Below are positions 1-6,263 of a DNA stretch of 10,484 nt, in pieces. Under the pieces are notes generated by a model. The model was not told the DNA's origin. It worked only from the letters and a program-made list of their open reading frames with translations, and made no database searches. The stretch lies in the NCBI GenBank assembly GCA_027039295.1, contig JALWEW010000074.1, forward strand, positions 1-10,484. The letters are read 5' to 3'. The first letter of the stretch is position 1. Every line of letters starts with the position of its first letter. The DNA is from Acidilobaceae archaeon. GTDB taxonomy: Archaea; Thermoproteota; Thermoprotei_A; Sulfolobales; Acidilobaceae. Position numbers and translations under genes: made by a program.

Positions 1-93
1 ATATGCGGGTCTTCCACTCCTTCTACAATCGAGGTACTCCTCTACGTCGAGGTAGTGAATCCCATTCCCCGCTCCTCACTCCTCTATTGCTGA
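1..93 (+). other. Possible 3' tail of a CDS entering from the left edge
   Basis: Frame 1 on the + strand is open from the first base to a TGA at 91-93 and reads as a plausible protein end with a strand-like stretch (TIEVLLYVEVVNP). The - strand of 1-60 also gives a natural-looking run (HYLDVEEYLDCRRSG) that lacks an in-frame ATG, GTG or TTG after an upstream stop. At about 30 codons neither can be assigned to a family, and third-position GC is lower than in the secure genes. It may be the end of a gene outside the window, or chance. Confidence 0.2.
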
Positions 94-275
94 CGCACAG
101 GTTGCAGCCCATCCTTGAAGCCAGCAGCGTTGGGCCCTGGGGACAAGGACACTGCGGACAGGGGCTGAGCCCGGGGCCCGCTGGGTGGGATCCGGTAGGC
201 CGGGGAGCTGATTGGCGGGGCCAGGGGGTGGGCCGCCGTATCCTCGCCTCCCGCTTCTCCACGTTATAGGGATAG

Positions 276-428
276 CTCGAGTCTCCTCCGGGTTTCCAGT
301 CGAGGGCCTCAGCCTACTCCTTGGGCACCGTGCAGCTTATAGCCTGCCTGTACTCCCCCCTCTATGCCCTAAGCTTCATAGTCTTCCGTAGCCTCGAGCC
401 CCTCACTAAGGCTATTAAAACACTTTAA
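276..428 (+). pseudogene. Possible gene remnant or small membrane peptide
   Basis: A + strand frame ends at TAA 426-428. Its last ~40 codons translate to a hydrophobic stretch (LGTVQLIACLYSPLYALSF) followed by a short basic tail, with codon choice (ATA, AGC, CTC, TAC, AGG) like that of the secure genes nearby. The frame is blocked upstream by stops at 267-269 and 273-275. The only start-like codons are TTG 321 and GTG 330, which would give peptides of 35 or 32 residues; neither has a clear ribosome binding site. It could be the decayed end of a membrane protein gene, a small single-span protein, or chance. No family is recognised. Confidence 0.2.
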
Positions 429-465
429 GAAAGATACTAAAGATACTATGGTCAAATTATTAGAG
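409..465. promoter_or_regulatory. AT-rich element with GATACTAAA repeats
   Basis: This is an AT-rich patch in otherwise GC-rich DNA. It includes TATTAAAA (about 413-420), CTTTAA (423-428) and a direct repeat, GATACT AAA GATACT, at 433-447. Read on the + strand it could hold a TATA box for the hairpin-rich stretch that follows at 471-542. Read on the - strand it is T-rich and resembles an archaeal terminator. A similar AT patch lies at 6769-6805, downstream of gdhA. Which role applies cannot be decided from sequence. Confidence 0.3.
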
Positions 466-470
466 CGCGG

Positions 471-542
471 GGGCGATGAGTAGCCCATAGGTCGAGAACC
501 TCGGGTCGGGGCCCACCAGCCACAGGCTGGCAAGCTAACCCG
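471..542 (+). ncRNA. Candidate structured RNA (hairpin cluster)
   Basis: Several short stems are packed together. GGGC 471-474 can pair with GCCC 483-486. CGAG 493-496 can pair with CTCG 500-503. CCAGCC 516-521 pairs perfectly with GGCTGG 525-530 around an ACA loop, and CGGGT 502-506 pairs with ACCCG 538-542 to enclose that hairpin. An AT-rich promoter-like patch lies just upstream. I looked for tRNA T-loops, C/D boxes, H/ACA layout, SRP and RNase P signatures and found no convincing match, so a family cannot be named. It may be a regulatory or guide RNA, or chance pairing in GC-rich DNA. Confidence 0.2.
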
Positions 543-658
543 TCACCTCTATGCTACTTGTGCCTGCGGGGCCTTGGTGCTTATACCTGGGAAGCCAGCA
601 CGTAGTATTGTGTTAGGAGTCCTAGAAACTAGGGCTTTGGGCCTCGGGTTGCGTGGTA

Positions 659-667
659 TCTTTTTAA
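659..667 (+). promoter_or_regulatory. Probable TATA box for the secY operon
   Basis: TCTTTTTAA stands out as an AT run in GC-rich sequence. With the usual archaeal spacing of about 26 bases from TATA centre to transcription start, transcription would begin near 689-690. That would make the ATG at 689 leaderless, or give the ATG at 716 a leader of about 26 bases. Confidence 0.45.
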
Positions 668-715
668 TGGGGCGCCTGGGGGCGTGTCATGGAGGCTTAT
701 TGGGGGCTCCGCTCG

Positions 716-2101
716 ATGGGGGTGCTCGAGGCTCTAGCAAAGATCGCCGACTGGATACCGGGTGTGCCGAAGCCCGCCCAGAAGCCTAGCCTGTACAGGA
801 GGCTGGCTTGGACTGGTATTATACTAGTGTTATACCTGGTAATGGCTAATATTCCGCTCTACGGCACGCAGGTCAGGGCCCCCACGAGGGTGTCCCTACA
901 GCAGATAATCTTCGCGAGTAGCCAGGGCACGCTCATGGAGCTGGGGATAAGCCCTATAGTGACCGCTGGCCTTATCCTCCAGGTGCTAGTGGGCGCTAAG
1001 CTGATAGACCTAGACCTGAGCGATCCCGAGGACCAGAGGCTCTTCACGGCGGCCGAGAAGGGCCTGGCCGTTCTCTTCGCTATATTCGAGGCCAGCATGT
1101 ATGTCCTCGGCTGCAAGTACTGGGCCCTCCCGCCCGGCGGCAGCCCCCTCCACAACTGCCCCGTCGGCTGGGGTATCAGGGGCCTGGTGATACTGCAGCT
1201 CAGCCTCGCCGCCATACTAGTCATAATATACGATGAGATGCTCCAGAAGGGCTGGGGCCTCGGGAGCGCTATAAGCCTCTTCATACTGGCTGGCGTGGCC
1301 CAGCAGATGATGTGGAGCCTCTTCGGCTACGTGCCGGGTACCGTGGCGTACGGCTTCATACCAGCCCTCATTCAGAGGCCGAGTAGCCTGCTCATAACGA
1401 GGCCCAATGGGTTCCCCGACCTCACAGGCCTCTTCGCCACCCTGGCGATCGTGGTGCTACTAGTCTACTTCCAGGCGATGAGAGTCGAGATACCCGTGAC
1501 GAGCCCGCGCATGCGCGGGATTAGGACCAAGATCCCCCTCCAGTTCATGTACGTGACCAATATACCCATACTACTCGTCGCCATACTAGTTGGTGACCTC
1601 CAGCTCTTTGAGGGCATGTTCGCTAGCCTGGCGGGGGCTCACAGCAAGCTCTTCCACTACTACCAGGTCATGGTATACTACATGTCGCCGCCCAGGGGCT
1701 TCATAATGTCACTCCAAGACCCGCTGAGGACTACCACGTTCGCGGTCTCCTGGACCATACTCTCCGTTCTCTTCGGCTACATGTGGGTCGAGCTGGCCGG
1801 CCTCAACCCCAGGGACCAGGCCGAGAACATGATTAAGAGTGGCCTGGAGATACCCGGTCTTAGGAGGAACCCAAAGATACTCGAGAGCGTGCTGGCAAGG
1901 TACATCTACCCCCTCACAATGCTCTCAAGCCTCCTCGTCGCGTTCGTGGCCATAGTAGCAGACATCTTCGGCGCCTACGGGACCGGCACGGGCATACTGC
2001 TGGCAGTAGGCATAATACAGCAGTACTACATGATGATAACCTACGAGAGGGCCCTCGAGACCTACCCGCTACTACGCCGCCTCCTCGGGGAGAGCGTCTA
2101 G
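716..2101 (+). CDS. secY: Preprotein translocase subunit SecY (Sec61 alpha)
   Basis: SecY is the central pore subunit of the Sec translocon, acting with SecE and Sec61-beta to move proteins across or into the cell membrane. The protein (461 residues from this start) has the usual ten hydrophobic spans. Family landmarks are visible: the N-terminal amphipathic helix (MGVLEALAKIADWIPGVPKP), a DEMLQKGWGLGSAISLFI-like segment in the middle, a VEIPVTSPRMRG cytosolic loop followed by YVTNIPILLV, and the C-terminal GLNPRDQAENMIKSG region. The in-frame ATG at 689 would add nine residues (MEAYWGLRS); I prefer 716 because archaeal SecY proteins usually begin near MGVLEAL, although a leaderless start at 689 fits the TATA spacing. 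It heads a five- or six-gene run. Family assignment is certain. Confidence 0.97.
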   Translation: MGVLEALAKIADWIPGVPKPAQKPSLYRRLAWTGIILVLYLVMANIPLYGTQVRAPTRVSLQQIIFASSQGTLMELGISPIVTAGLILQVLVGAKLIDLDLSDPEDQRLFTAAEKGLAVLFAIFEASMYVLGCKYWALPPGGSPLHNCPVGWGIRGLVILQLSLAAILVIIYDEMLQKGWGLGSAISLFILAGVAQQMMWSLFGYVPGTVAYGFIPALIQRPSSLLITRPNGFPDLTGLFATLAIVVLLVYFQAMRVEIPVTSPRMRGIRTKIPLQFMYVTNIPILLVAILVGDLQLFEGMFASLAGAHSKLFHYYQVMVYYMSPPRGFIMSLQDPLRTTTFAVSWTILSVLFGYMWVELAGLNPRDQAENMIKSGLEIPGLRRNPKILESVLARYIYPLTMLSSLLVAFVAIVADIFGAYGTGTGILLAVGIIQQYYMMITYERALETYPLLRRLLGESV

Positions 2102-2123
2102 TATGCCAGGTGTCCCAACCCCC

Positions 2124-2128
2124 TTAAA
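2124..2128 (+). promoter_or_regulatory. Possible weak internal TATA element before adkA
   Basis: TTAAA occurs in the 60-base gap between secY and adkA. Usual spacing would place a transcription start near 2152, about ten bases before the adkA ATG. The match is short, so this may only supplement read-through from the secY promoter. Confidence 0.2.
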
Positions 2129-2161
2129 CCCCACCGCATCCTAGCCTCGCGGTGCGCCCCG

Positions 2162-2782
2162 ATGTCCGAGGAGATGAGGCACCCCTTCAGAGTGGTCATC
2201 GTAACCGGGGTCCCCGGCGTCGGCAAGACCACTGTCCTAGGCCACCTGGAGAGGCTGGCCGGAGAGAGGGGGGTCAAGGTTAAGATAGTTAACTTCGGCA
2301 CCTACATGCTCGAGACTGCGCTCAAGGAGGGCCTAGTCAAGCACAGGGACGAGATGAGGAAGCTCCCTCTGAGGCGCCAGCTCGAGCTTCAGAGGCACGC
2401 TGCCCGCAGGATAGCGGAGGACGCCGCCAGGGAGCTCGGGGAGGAGGGCTACCTACTCATAGACACCCACGCACTCGTCAAGACGGTCGCGGGCTACTGG
2501 CCCGGCCTACCGCGCCACGTCCTAGAGGAACTGAAGCCCGACATGATAGCCGTCATAGAGGCCAGCCCCGAGGAGGTAGCCGCCAGGCAGGCCAGGGACA
2601 AGACCAGGGTCAGGAGCGACATCGGCGGCGCCGAGGGAGCGGCGAGGCTCATGGAGTATGCCAGGGCCGCAGCCTTCGCGAGCGCTGTACACTACGCCTC
2701 CACGGTCGCCATAGTGGAGAACAGGGAGGGCAAGGCGGAGGAGGCCGCCGCCACCCTGCTAGACCTCATGGTGAACCTCTGA
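2162..2782 (+). CDS. adkA: Archaeal adenylate kinase
   Basis: It transfers phosphate between ATP and AMP to balance adenine nucleotides in the cytoplasm. The 206-residue protein opens with a beta strand and a perfect P-loop (GVPGVGKTT, residues 16-24), followed by the NFGTYM segment typical of the archaeal AdkA family. An Arg-rich lid stretch (RQARDKTRVRSD) lies near residues 142-153. The length is slightly above the usual ~190-200; an in-frame ATG at 2174 (MRHPFRVVIVTG) is a reasonable alternative start. It follows secY after 60 bases and precedes the DUF106 gene by 11 bases, the conserved archaeal order. Bacterial-type Adk lacks this sequence pattern, so the archaeal family is the confident call. 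Confidence 0.95.
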   Translation: MSEEMRHPFRVVIVTGVPGVGKTTVLGHLERLAGERGVKVKIVNFGTYMLETALKEGLVKHRDEMRKLPLRRQLELQRHAARRIAEDAARELGEEGYLLIDTHALVKTVAGYWPGLPRHVLEELKPDMIAVIEASPEEVAARQARDKTRVRSDIGGAEGAARLMEYARAAAFASAVHYASTVAIVENREGKAEEAAATLLDLMVNL

Positions 2783-2793
2783 GGGTGTCCTAG

Positions 2794-3219
2794 GTGGACC
2801 CCTACCCGCTCCTGGTTTTCCTAGCCCCACTACCGGCCCTAGCCGTTGCGGCTCTGGCCTATAGGAGCATCTACCCACGCCACAGGATAGAGGAGGCGCT
2901 CCGCATCGCGAGGGAGTACCAGGAGCTGAAGGCCCAGGGGAGGAGCAAGAGGGTGCTTAAGAAGCTTAGGAGCATGGAGCCCCTCTATAGGGATGCGAGG
3001 GGACTCCTCTTCAGGTCGCTCATAGTCAAGATGCTTCTGGTGGCGAGCATCTACACCGCCACCAGCATGTCGATGGCCGCTAGGTATGCGTTCCCCTCGC
3101 CAGCGAAGATACCCCTGCTAACGTTAACCCACAGCGGCTCGCCTTACATGCATGCGCTGGTCCTCCACTTCCTAGGCTACCTCTACGCCTTGATACTGAT
3201 GCGCGACACGCTCTTATAG
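2794..3219 (+). CDS. EMC3/TMCO1 (DUF106) family membrane insertase-like protein
   Basis: Archaeal DUF106 proteins belong to the Oxa1/YidC/Get1/EMC3 superfamily, which helps insert membrane proteins. The fold fits here: a hydrophobic segment at residues ~5-24, a charged, probably coiled-coil cytosolic stretch at ~29-68 with many Arg, Lys and Glu, a second membrane segment at ~73-96 and a third at ~117-137. At 141 residues it is shorter than many family members. The start is GTG, chosen because a GAGGGTG ribosome binding site lies at 2781-2787. It sits between adkA and rpl34e, its standard place beside secY, which supports a role in membrane protein biogenesis alongside the Sec pore. The family call rests on layout plus context; an exact motif match cannot be checked here. 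Confidence 0.85.
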   Translation: MDPYPLLVFLAPLPALAVAALAYRSIYPRHRIEEALRIAREYQELKAQGRSKRVLKKLRSMEPLYRDARGLLFRSLIVKMLLVASIYTATSMSMAARYAFPSPAKIPLLTLTHSGSPYMHALVLHFLGYLYALILMRDTLL

Positions 3220-3257
3220 CCTGGGAGCAGACCCCACAGCGCCAGGGGGCAGCCGGC

Positions 3258-3542
3258 ATGGTGAGGCCCGCGCTTAGGAGTAAGAGTCTGAGGAGGATCC
3301 ACAAGCGCACGCCCGGCGGGCGTCACGTGGTACACTACGAGCGCAGGCGCCCGGGGCCCGCCCGGTGCGCCCGCTGCGGGAGGCCCCTCAATGGCGTGCC
3401 AAGGCTCAGGCCCTCGAAGCTGAGGGCGCTGCCTAAGACCGCGAAGAGGCCCGAGAGGCCCTACGGCGGGGTGCTCTGCCCGTCATGCCTGGCGGAGCTT
3501 CTGAGGCAGCAGGTAAGGAAGAGCGTCCTCCAGTCATCGTAG
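3258..3542 (+). CDS. rpl34e: 50S ribosomal protein L34e
   Basis: L34e is a small basic protein of the large ribosomal subunit, found only in archaea and eukaryotes. The 94-residue product is very rich in Arg and Lys, begins MVRPALRSKSLRRIHKRTPGG in family style, and has two CxxC pairs (C37/C40 in CARCGRPL and C74/C77 in CPSC) that would hold a zinc ion. The length is usual for the family. It starts 38 bases after the DUF106 gene, and its last 58 bases overlap the start of cmk in another frame, so the two are probably translated from one transcript. Confidence 0.96.
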   Translation: MVRPALRSKSLRRIHKRTPGGRHVVHYERRRPGPARCARCGRPLNGVPRLRPSKLRALPKTAKRPERPYGGVLCPSCLAELLRQQVRKSVLQSS

Positions 3543-4081
3543 TGTCTGGGTCTCCGGGCAGCGGGAAGAGCACTATCGCACGCGCACTTGCCCGGAGACT
3601 CGGCCTCCGTTACCTCTACACTGGCGAGCTCTTCAGGGAGTTAGCGGCCTCCATGGGCCTCAGCATAGTTGAGCTGAGCAGGATGGCCGAGAGCGACCCC
3701 AGTATCGACCTGAAGATTGATAGGAGAACCATCGAGGAGGCACTCCGAGGCGGCCTCGTGATTGACAGCCACCTGGCGGGCTGGGTATTAGCAGGCATAG
3801 CCGACTTCTCTGTCTACCTAAAGGCCCCCCTAGCCGTGAGGGCCTCGAGAATCGCCAGCAGGGAATCGGGTGACCCCAAGACCGCGGCGCTCGAGACGAT
3901 AGCGCGGGAGGAGAGCCAGTGGAGGAGATTCAGGAGCCTCTACGGCGTGGACTCCAGCGACCTCTCCGTATTCGACTTGGTAGTGGAGACGAGCCACTAT
4001 ACCCCCGAGGAGGTGGTCGACCTCGTGCTCCACGCCCTCCCACGGAGTTTACGCGCAAGGCTAGGCCTCGAGGATCGGTAG
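3485..4081 (+). CDS. cmk: Cytidylate kinase (archaeal type)
   Basis: It phosphorylates CMP (and dCMP) with ATP in pyrimidine nucleotide supply. The 198-residue protein has a P-loop (SGSPGSGKST, residues ~21-30) after the first strand (VIVVSG), the TGELFREL segment expected for the CMP-binding side, and an Arg-rich lid (RASRIASRESG). The ATG used here lies inside rpl34e, giving a 58-base overlap. The only later start-like codon before the P-loop (GTG at 3542) would cut into the first strand, so the overlap appears real. A GGGGTG sequence at 3467-3472 could serve as ribosome binding site. The N-terminal extension of about 15 residues before the first strand is polar and probably flexible. Confidence 0.93.
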   Translation: MPGGASEAAGKEERPPVIVVSGSPGSGKSTIARALARRLGLRYLYTGELFRELAASMGLSIVELSRMAESDPSIDLKIDRRTIEEALRGGLVIDSHLAGWVLAGIADFSVYLKAPLAVRASRIASRESGDPKTAALETIAREESQWRRFRSLYGVDSSDLSVFDLVVETSHYTPEEVVDLVLHALPRSLRARLGLEDR

Positions 4082-4116
4082 AGGCACTATTAGGGCCAGC
4101 GGGAGCCAGGCCCTAT

Positions 4117-4123
4117 AAGGGGG
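4117..4123 (+). promoter_or_regulatory. Ribosome binding site deciding the TTG start of the methylthiotransferase
   Basis: AAGGGGG precedes TTG 4129 by about five bases. The reading frame extends upstream to 3919 without a stop, but that extension runs through cmk and is Arg/Pro-rich. The site therefore supports the internal TTG as the real start. Confidence 0.5.
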
Positions 4124-4128
4124 CACTA

Positions 4129-5469
4129 TTGAGGGTGTACATCGAGACGTACGGCTGCGCCCTAGCCCAGTTCGACAGCCAGGTGATGGAGGCCGTACTC
4201 CGCTCCAGGGGCCACGTGGTTACAAGCAGCATAGAAGACTCGGACGTGGTAATAGTTAATACATGCGCGGTCAGACTCGACACGGAGCAGAGGATAGCGA
4301 AGAGGCTGACCGAGATACAGAGGCTCTACCCGGATAAGAGGCTCGTGGTGGCGGGCTGTCTAGCAGCGGCTAGGCCCGGGTTGATAGCGAGGATAGCGCC
4401 GGCGGCCAGCCTTGTATCGCCCCAGAACTCCCATAGGGTATGGGAGGCCGTGGAGTCCGATAGGCGCGTGATACTCCTGGGCGGCGTTAGGGATACCAGG
4501 TGGATGCCCCTGCCCAGGGTAGAGAGGGCCGTCGCGACGATCATGATCCAGGAGGGGTGCCTGGGCGATTGCAGCTTCTGCATAACAAAGAAAGCCCGGA
4601 GGACGCTGCGAAGCTACCCCCCGGATCTCATAGTTGAGAGGGTTAGAGAACTCGTCGAGAGGGGTGCGAGGGAGATACGCCTCACGGGCCAAGACACTGC
4701 CGCCTACGGCGTCGATCTGCCCGGGAGGCCGACGCTGGTCGACCTCCTCTGGAGCATCCTCGACAGGGTCAAGGGCGAGTACAGGGTTAGAGTTGGGATG
4801 ATGACGCCGGAGATGGCGCTTCGCCTCATAGACGATCTAATAGAGGCCTATAGGGACGAGAGGGTCTACAAGTTCTTCCACATCCCGGTTCAGTCAGGCT
4901 CCGACAAGGTGCTGCGGATCATGAATAGGAATTACACGGTTTCAGACTATATTGCTATGGCGGAGTCCATTAGGGGGGCCTACCCCGACTCCATGCTGGC
5001 TACCGATATAATAGTGGGCCATCCGGGCGAGGACGAGGAGGACTTCCAGGCCACCCTACACCTCGTTGAGAGACTCGAGTTCGACAGGGTACACGTCGCC
5101 CAATACACCCTGAGGCCGCATACTAGGAGCGCCGCCATGCCCCAGCTACCGGACAGCGTTAAGAAGGAGAGAAGCAAGAGGCTCATGAAGCTGGTTGAGC
5201 GGGTCGGCCTCAAGAGGCACTCCCGCTATAAGGGCAGGGTCGTCAGGGCCCTCGTGGCCGGGAGGGCATATAGGAGAGGTAGCGCCGTGGCCAGACTCGA
5301 CAACTACTACCCTGTCATCATACCCGACCGCCCCGGCCTCGCGGGCTCTTGGGTGCTAATCCGCGTTGAGGACGCCACATTCTACGATCTCCGGGGGAGG
5401 ATCCTGGAGGCTCAAGAGGAGCACGGGGTCATGAGGCCATCCACAAGTATCGCCGCCCCCGAGAGGTAG
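4129..5469 (+). CDS. tRNA (t6A37) methylthiotransferase, CDKAL1/e-MiaB type
   Basis: This radical SAM enzyme converts N6-threonylcarbamoyladenosine at position 37 of ANN-decoding tRNAs to its 2-methylthio form, stabilising codon reading. From TTG 4129 the protein is 446 residues and begins MRVYIETYGC, exactly where the family begins. The N-terminal UPF0004 domain carries three cluster-binding cysteines (C10, C46, C77). The radical SAM domain follows with CxxxCxxC (C144, C148, C151 in EGCLGDCSFC), then TGQDTAAYG and HIPVQSGSDKVLRIMNR. A C-terminal TRAM RNA-binding domain covers about residues 364-427. The gene follows cmk by 47 bases, with no obvious promoter between. Its last 58 bases overlap the convergent SDR gene. 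Choice between the t6A and i6A (MiaB) substrates rests on the archaeal context and family resemblance. Confidence 0.92.
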   Translation: MRVYIETYGCALAQFDSQVMEAVLRSRGHVVTSSIEDSDVVIVNTCAVRLDTEQRIAKRLTEIQRLYPDKRLVVAGCLAAARPGLIARIAPAASLVSPQNSHRVWEAVESDRRVILLGGVRDTRWMPLPRVERAVATIMIQEGCLGDCSFCITKKARRTLRSYPPDLIVERVRELVERGAREIRLTGQDTAAYGVDLPGRPTLVDLLWSILDRVKGEYRVRVGMMTPEMALRLIDDLIEAYRDERVYKFFHIPVQSGSDKVLRIMNRNYTVSDYIAMAESIRGAYPDSMLATDIIVGHPGEDEEDFQATLHLVERLEFDRVHVAQYTLRPHTRSAAMPQLPDSVKKERSKRLMKLVERVGLKRHSRYKGRVVRALVAGRAYRRGSAVARLDNYYPVIIPDRPGLAGSWVLIRVEDATFYDLRGRILEAQEEHGVMRPSTSIAAPER

Positions 5470-6191
5470 TCCGGCCCCTCTAGGATGCAAGCTGCAAGCT
5501 CCCCCAGGCGCTCGGGGTCGCCAGTCCTCCCCAGGGGGCTCCTAGCAACGACCTCCCTCTCCCACAGCTCCCCTACGGGTACCCCCACCTTCTCCGCTAG
5601 CCTCCTAATGGTCTCACGCGCCCCGGGTGTGTCATAGCTACCTAGGAGTAGCACGTTAACCCTAAGCTTCCCGGGGTAGGATCTACTAGCCACGCGGGCC
5701 AGCTTCACAAGCCCCGCCCTGACAGTGTCGGCCACCACTAGAGGCGGCATAGGCTCGAGGTAGGTGGCACTGGACACTAGGAGCACGCTGGCTTTAACGG
5801 GGTTCTCCCTGATGAGGAGCGAGAGCAGCGTCCCCGTTGAGGCTAGGTAGAGCGCCGCCGCCTCCATCCAGTCCCCCCAGCTTGCCTCGTGGAGGTGGCA
5901 GGGTTCGCAGGATGGGTTGCCATAGCTCATTACCACCACGTCGAGCCCGCCGAAGCGCTTAAGGGACTCCCCCACGACCCTGCTCACATCGGCTTCAACC
6001 CTCAGATCCCCGGGCACAACTAGGACCTCCCGGGCTCCCTCTCCCCTGAGCGCCTCAGCAGCGCGCTCCAGGTCACCCCGCCCCCTAGCCATCAACGCCA
6101 GCCTGTAGCCCCTCCGCGCCAAAGCCTTGGCTATATGGAAACCCACACCCCTAGACGCACCCGTGACAAGTGCCCTCCTACTCGCCGCCAG
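5412..6191 (-). CDS. Short-chain dehydrogenase/reductase with atypical active site (probable CTG start)
   Basis: This is a Rossmann-fold oxidoreductase of unknown substrate. From a CTG at 6191 it is 259 residues. The frame then contains the full nucleotide-binding motif TGASRGVG (residues 10-17), a GDL adenine-side motif and the VLLVSSAT strand. The first ordinary start codon, GTG at 6146, lies inside that motif (it encodes the V of RGVG) and would remove it, so it is probably wrong. GGGGGAGG stands three bases before the CTG. The usual catalytic YxxxK is absent: counting from S141, the Tyr and Lys positions hold Ala154 and Arg158 (context VVADTVRAGLVKL). This resembles the BKR-like SDR subgroup with imperfect catalytic residues. 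The gene lies 72 bases after alba in the same reading frame, and its 3' end overlaps the methylthiotransferase gene. Confidence 0.8.
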   Translation of the reverse strand: MAASRRALVTGASRGVGFHIAKALARRGYRLALMARGRGDLERAAEALRGEGAREVLVVPGDLRVEADVSRVVGESLKRFGGLDVVVMSYGNPSCEPCHLHEASWGDWMEAAALYLASTGTLLSLLIRENPVKASVLLVSSATYLEPMPPLVVADTVRAGLVKLARVASRSYPGKLRVNVLLLGSYDTPGARETIRRLAEKVGVPVGELWEREVVARSPLGRTGDPERLGELAACILEGPDYLSGAAILVDGLMTPCSS

Positions 6192-6192
6192 G

Positions 6193-6214
6193 GGCCTCCC
6201 CCGAGGAGGAGGCC
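6193..6214 (-). repeat. Perfect inverted repeat over the SDR ribosome binding site
   Basis: GGCCTCC at 6193-6199 is an exact inverted copy of GGAGGCC at 6208-6214, with an eight-base loop. In the - strand transcript the downstream arm contains the GGAGG just before the probable CTG start of the SDR. A folded hairpin could therefore hide the ribosome binding site or mark the alba/SDR boundary. Confidence 0.5.
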
Positions 6215-6263
6215 CGGGGAGGGGAGAGCTAAAGGAGTGGAAGCGCCGAAGGCCCGGGGAAGC

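Larger units (their letters stand above)
94..688. other. Gene-poor region upstream of secY
   Basis: No intact gene is supported here. Positions 130-240 are very rich in G and C with many GGGCCC/CCGGGG words; 132-141 can pair with 170-179 (ten pairs including one G-T), suggesting RNA structure or simple composition. Positions 276-428 carry a short membrane-like reading frame. Positions 409-465 are unusually AT-rich for this genome. Positions 471-542 are hairpin-rich, and 543-658 show nothing I can name. The long open frames across 3-269 on both strands have Pro/Gly/Arg-rich translations typical of GC-rich noncoding DNA. In many archaea ribosomal protein genes (L30, L15) would lie directly upstream of secY; none is visible. 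Confidence 0.6.

Noticed and set aside
29..53. TCGAGGTA occurring twice (29-36, 46-53) as a possible CRISPR or repeat array
   Set aside because: Only two 8-base copies with no regular spacers or further units.
3..269. Open reading frames on both strands (88 and 79 codons) in the GC-rich left region
   Set aside because: Translations are dominated by Gly, Pro and Arg, no family is recognised and there is no clear ribosome binding site; such frames are expected by chance in GC-rich DNA.
471..542. tRNA, C/D box RNA, SRP RNA or RNase P RNA
   Set aside because: No T-loop, no good C and D box pair, and none of the conserved SRP or RNase P core words were found; only unspecific stems remain.
574..789. 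71-codon + strand reading frame just before and into secY
   Set aside because: It overlaps the secY start in another frame, is Gly/Arg-rich and lacks a ribosome binding site.
859..1284. 141-codon reading frame antisense to secY
   Set aside because: It is a shadow of the biased codon use of secY, which is unquestionably the coding frame.
3919..4128. 70-codon upstream extension of the methylthiotransferase frame
   Set aside because: It lies inside cmk and is Arg/Pro-rich; the family N terminus (VYIETYGC) starts at the TTG at 4129.
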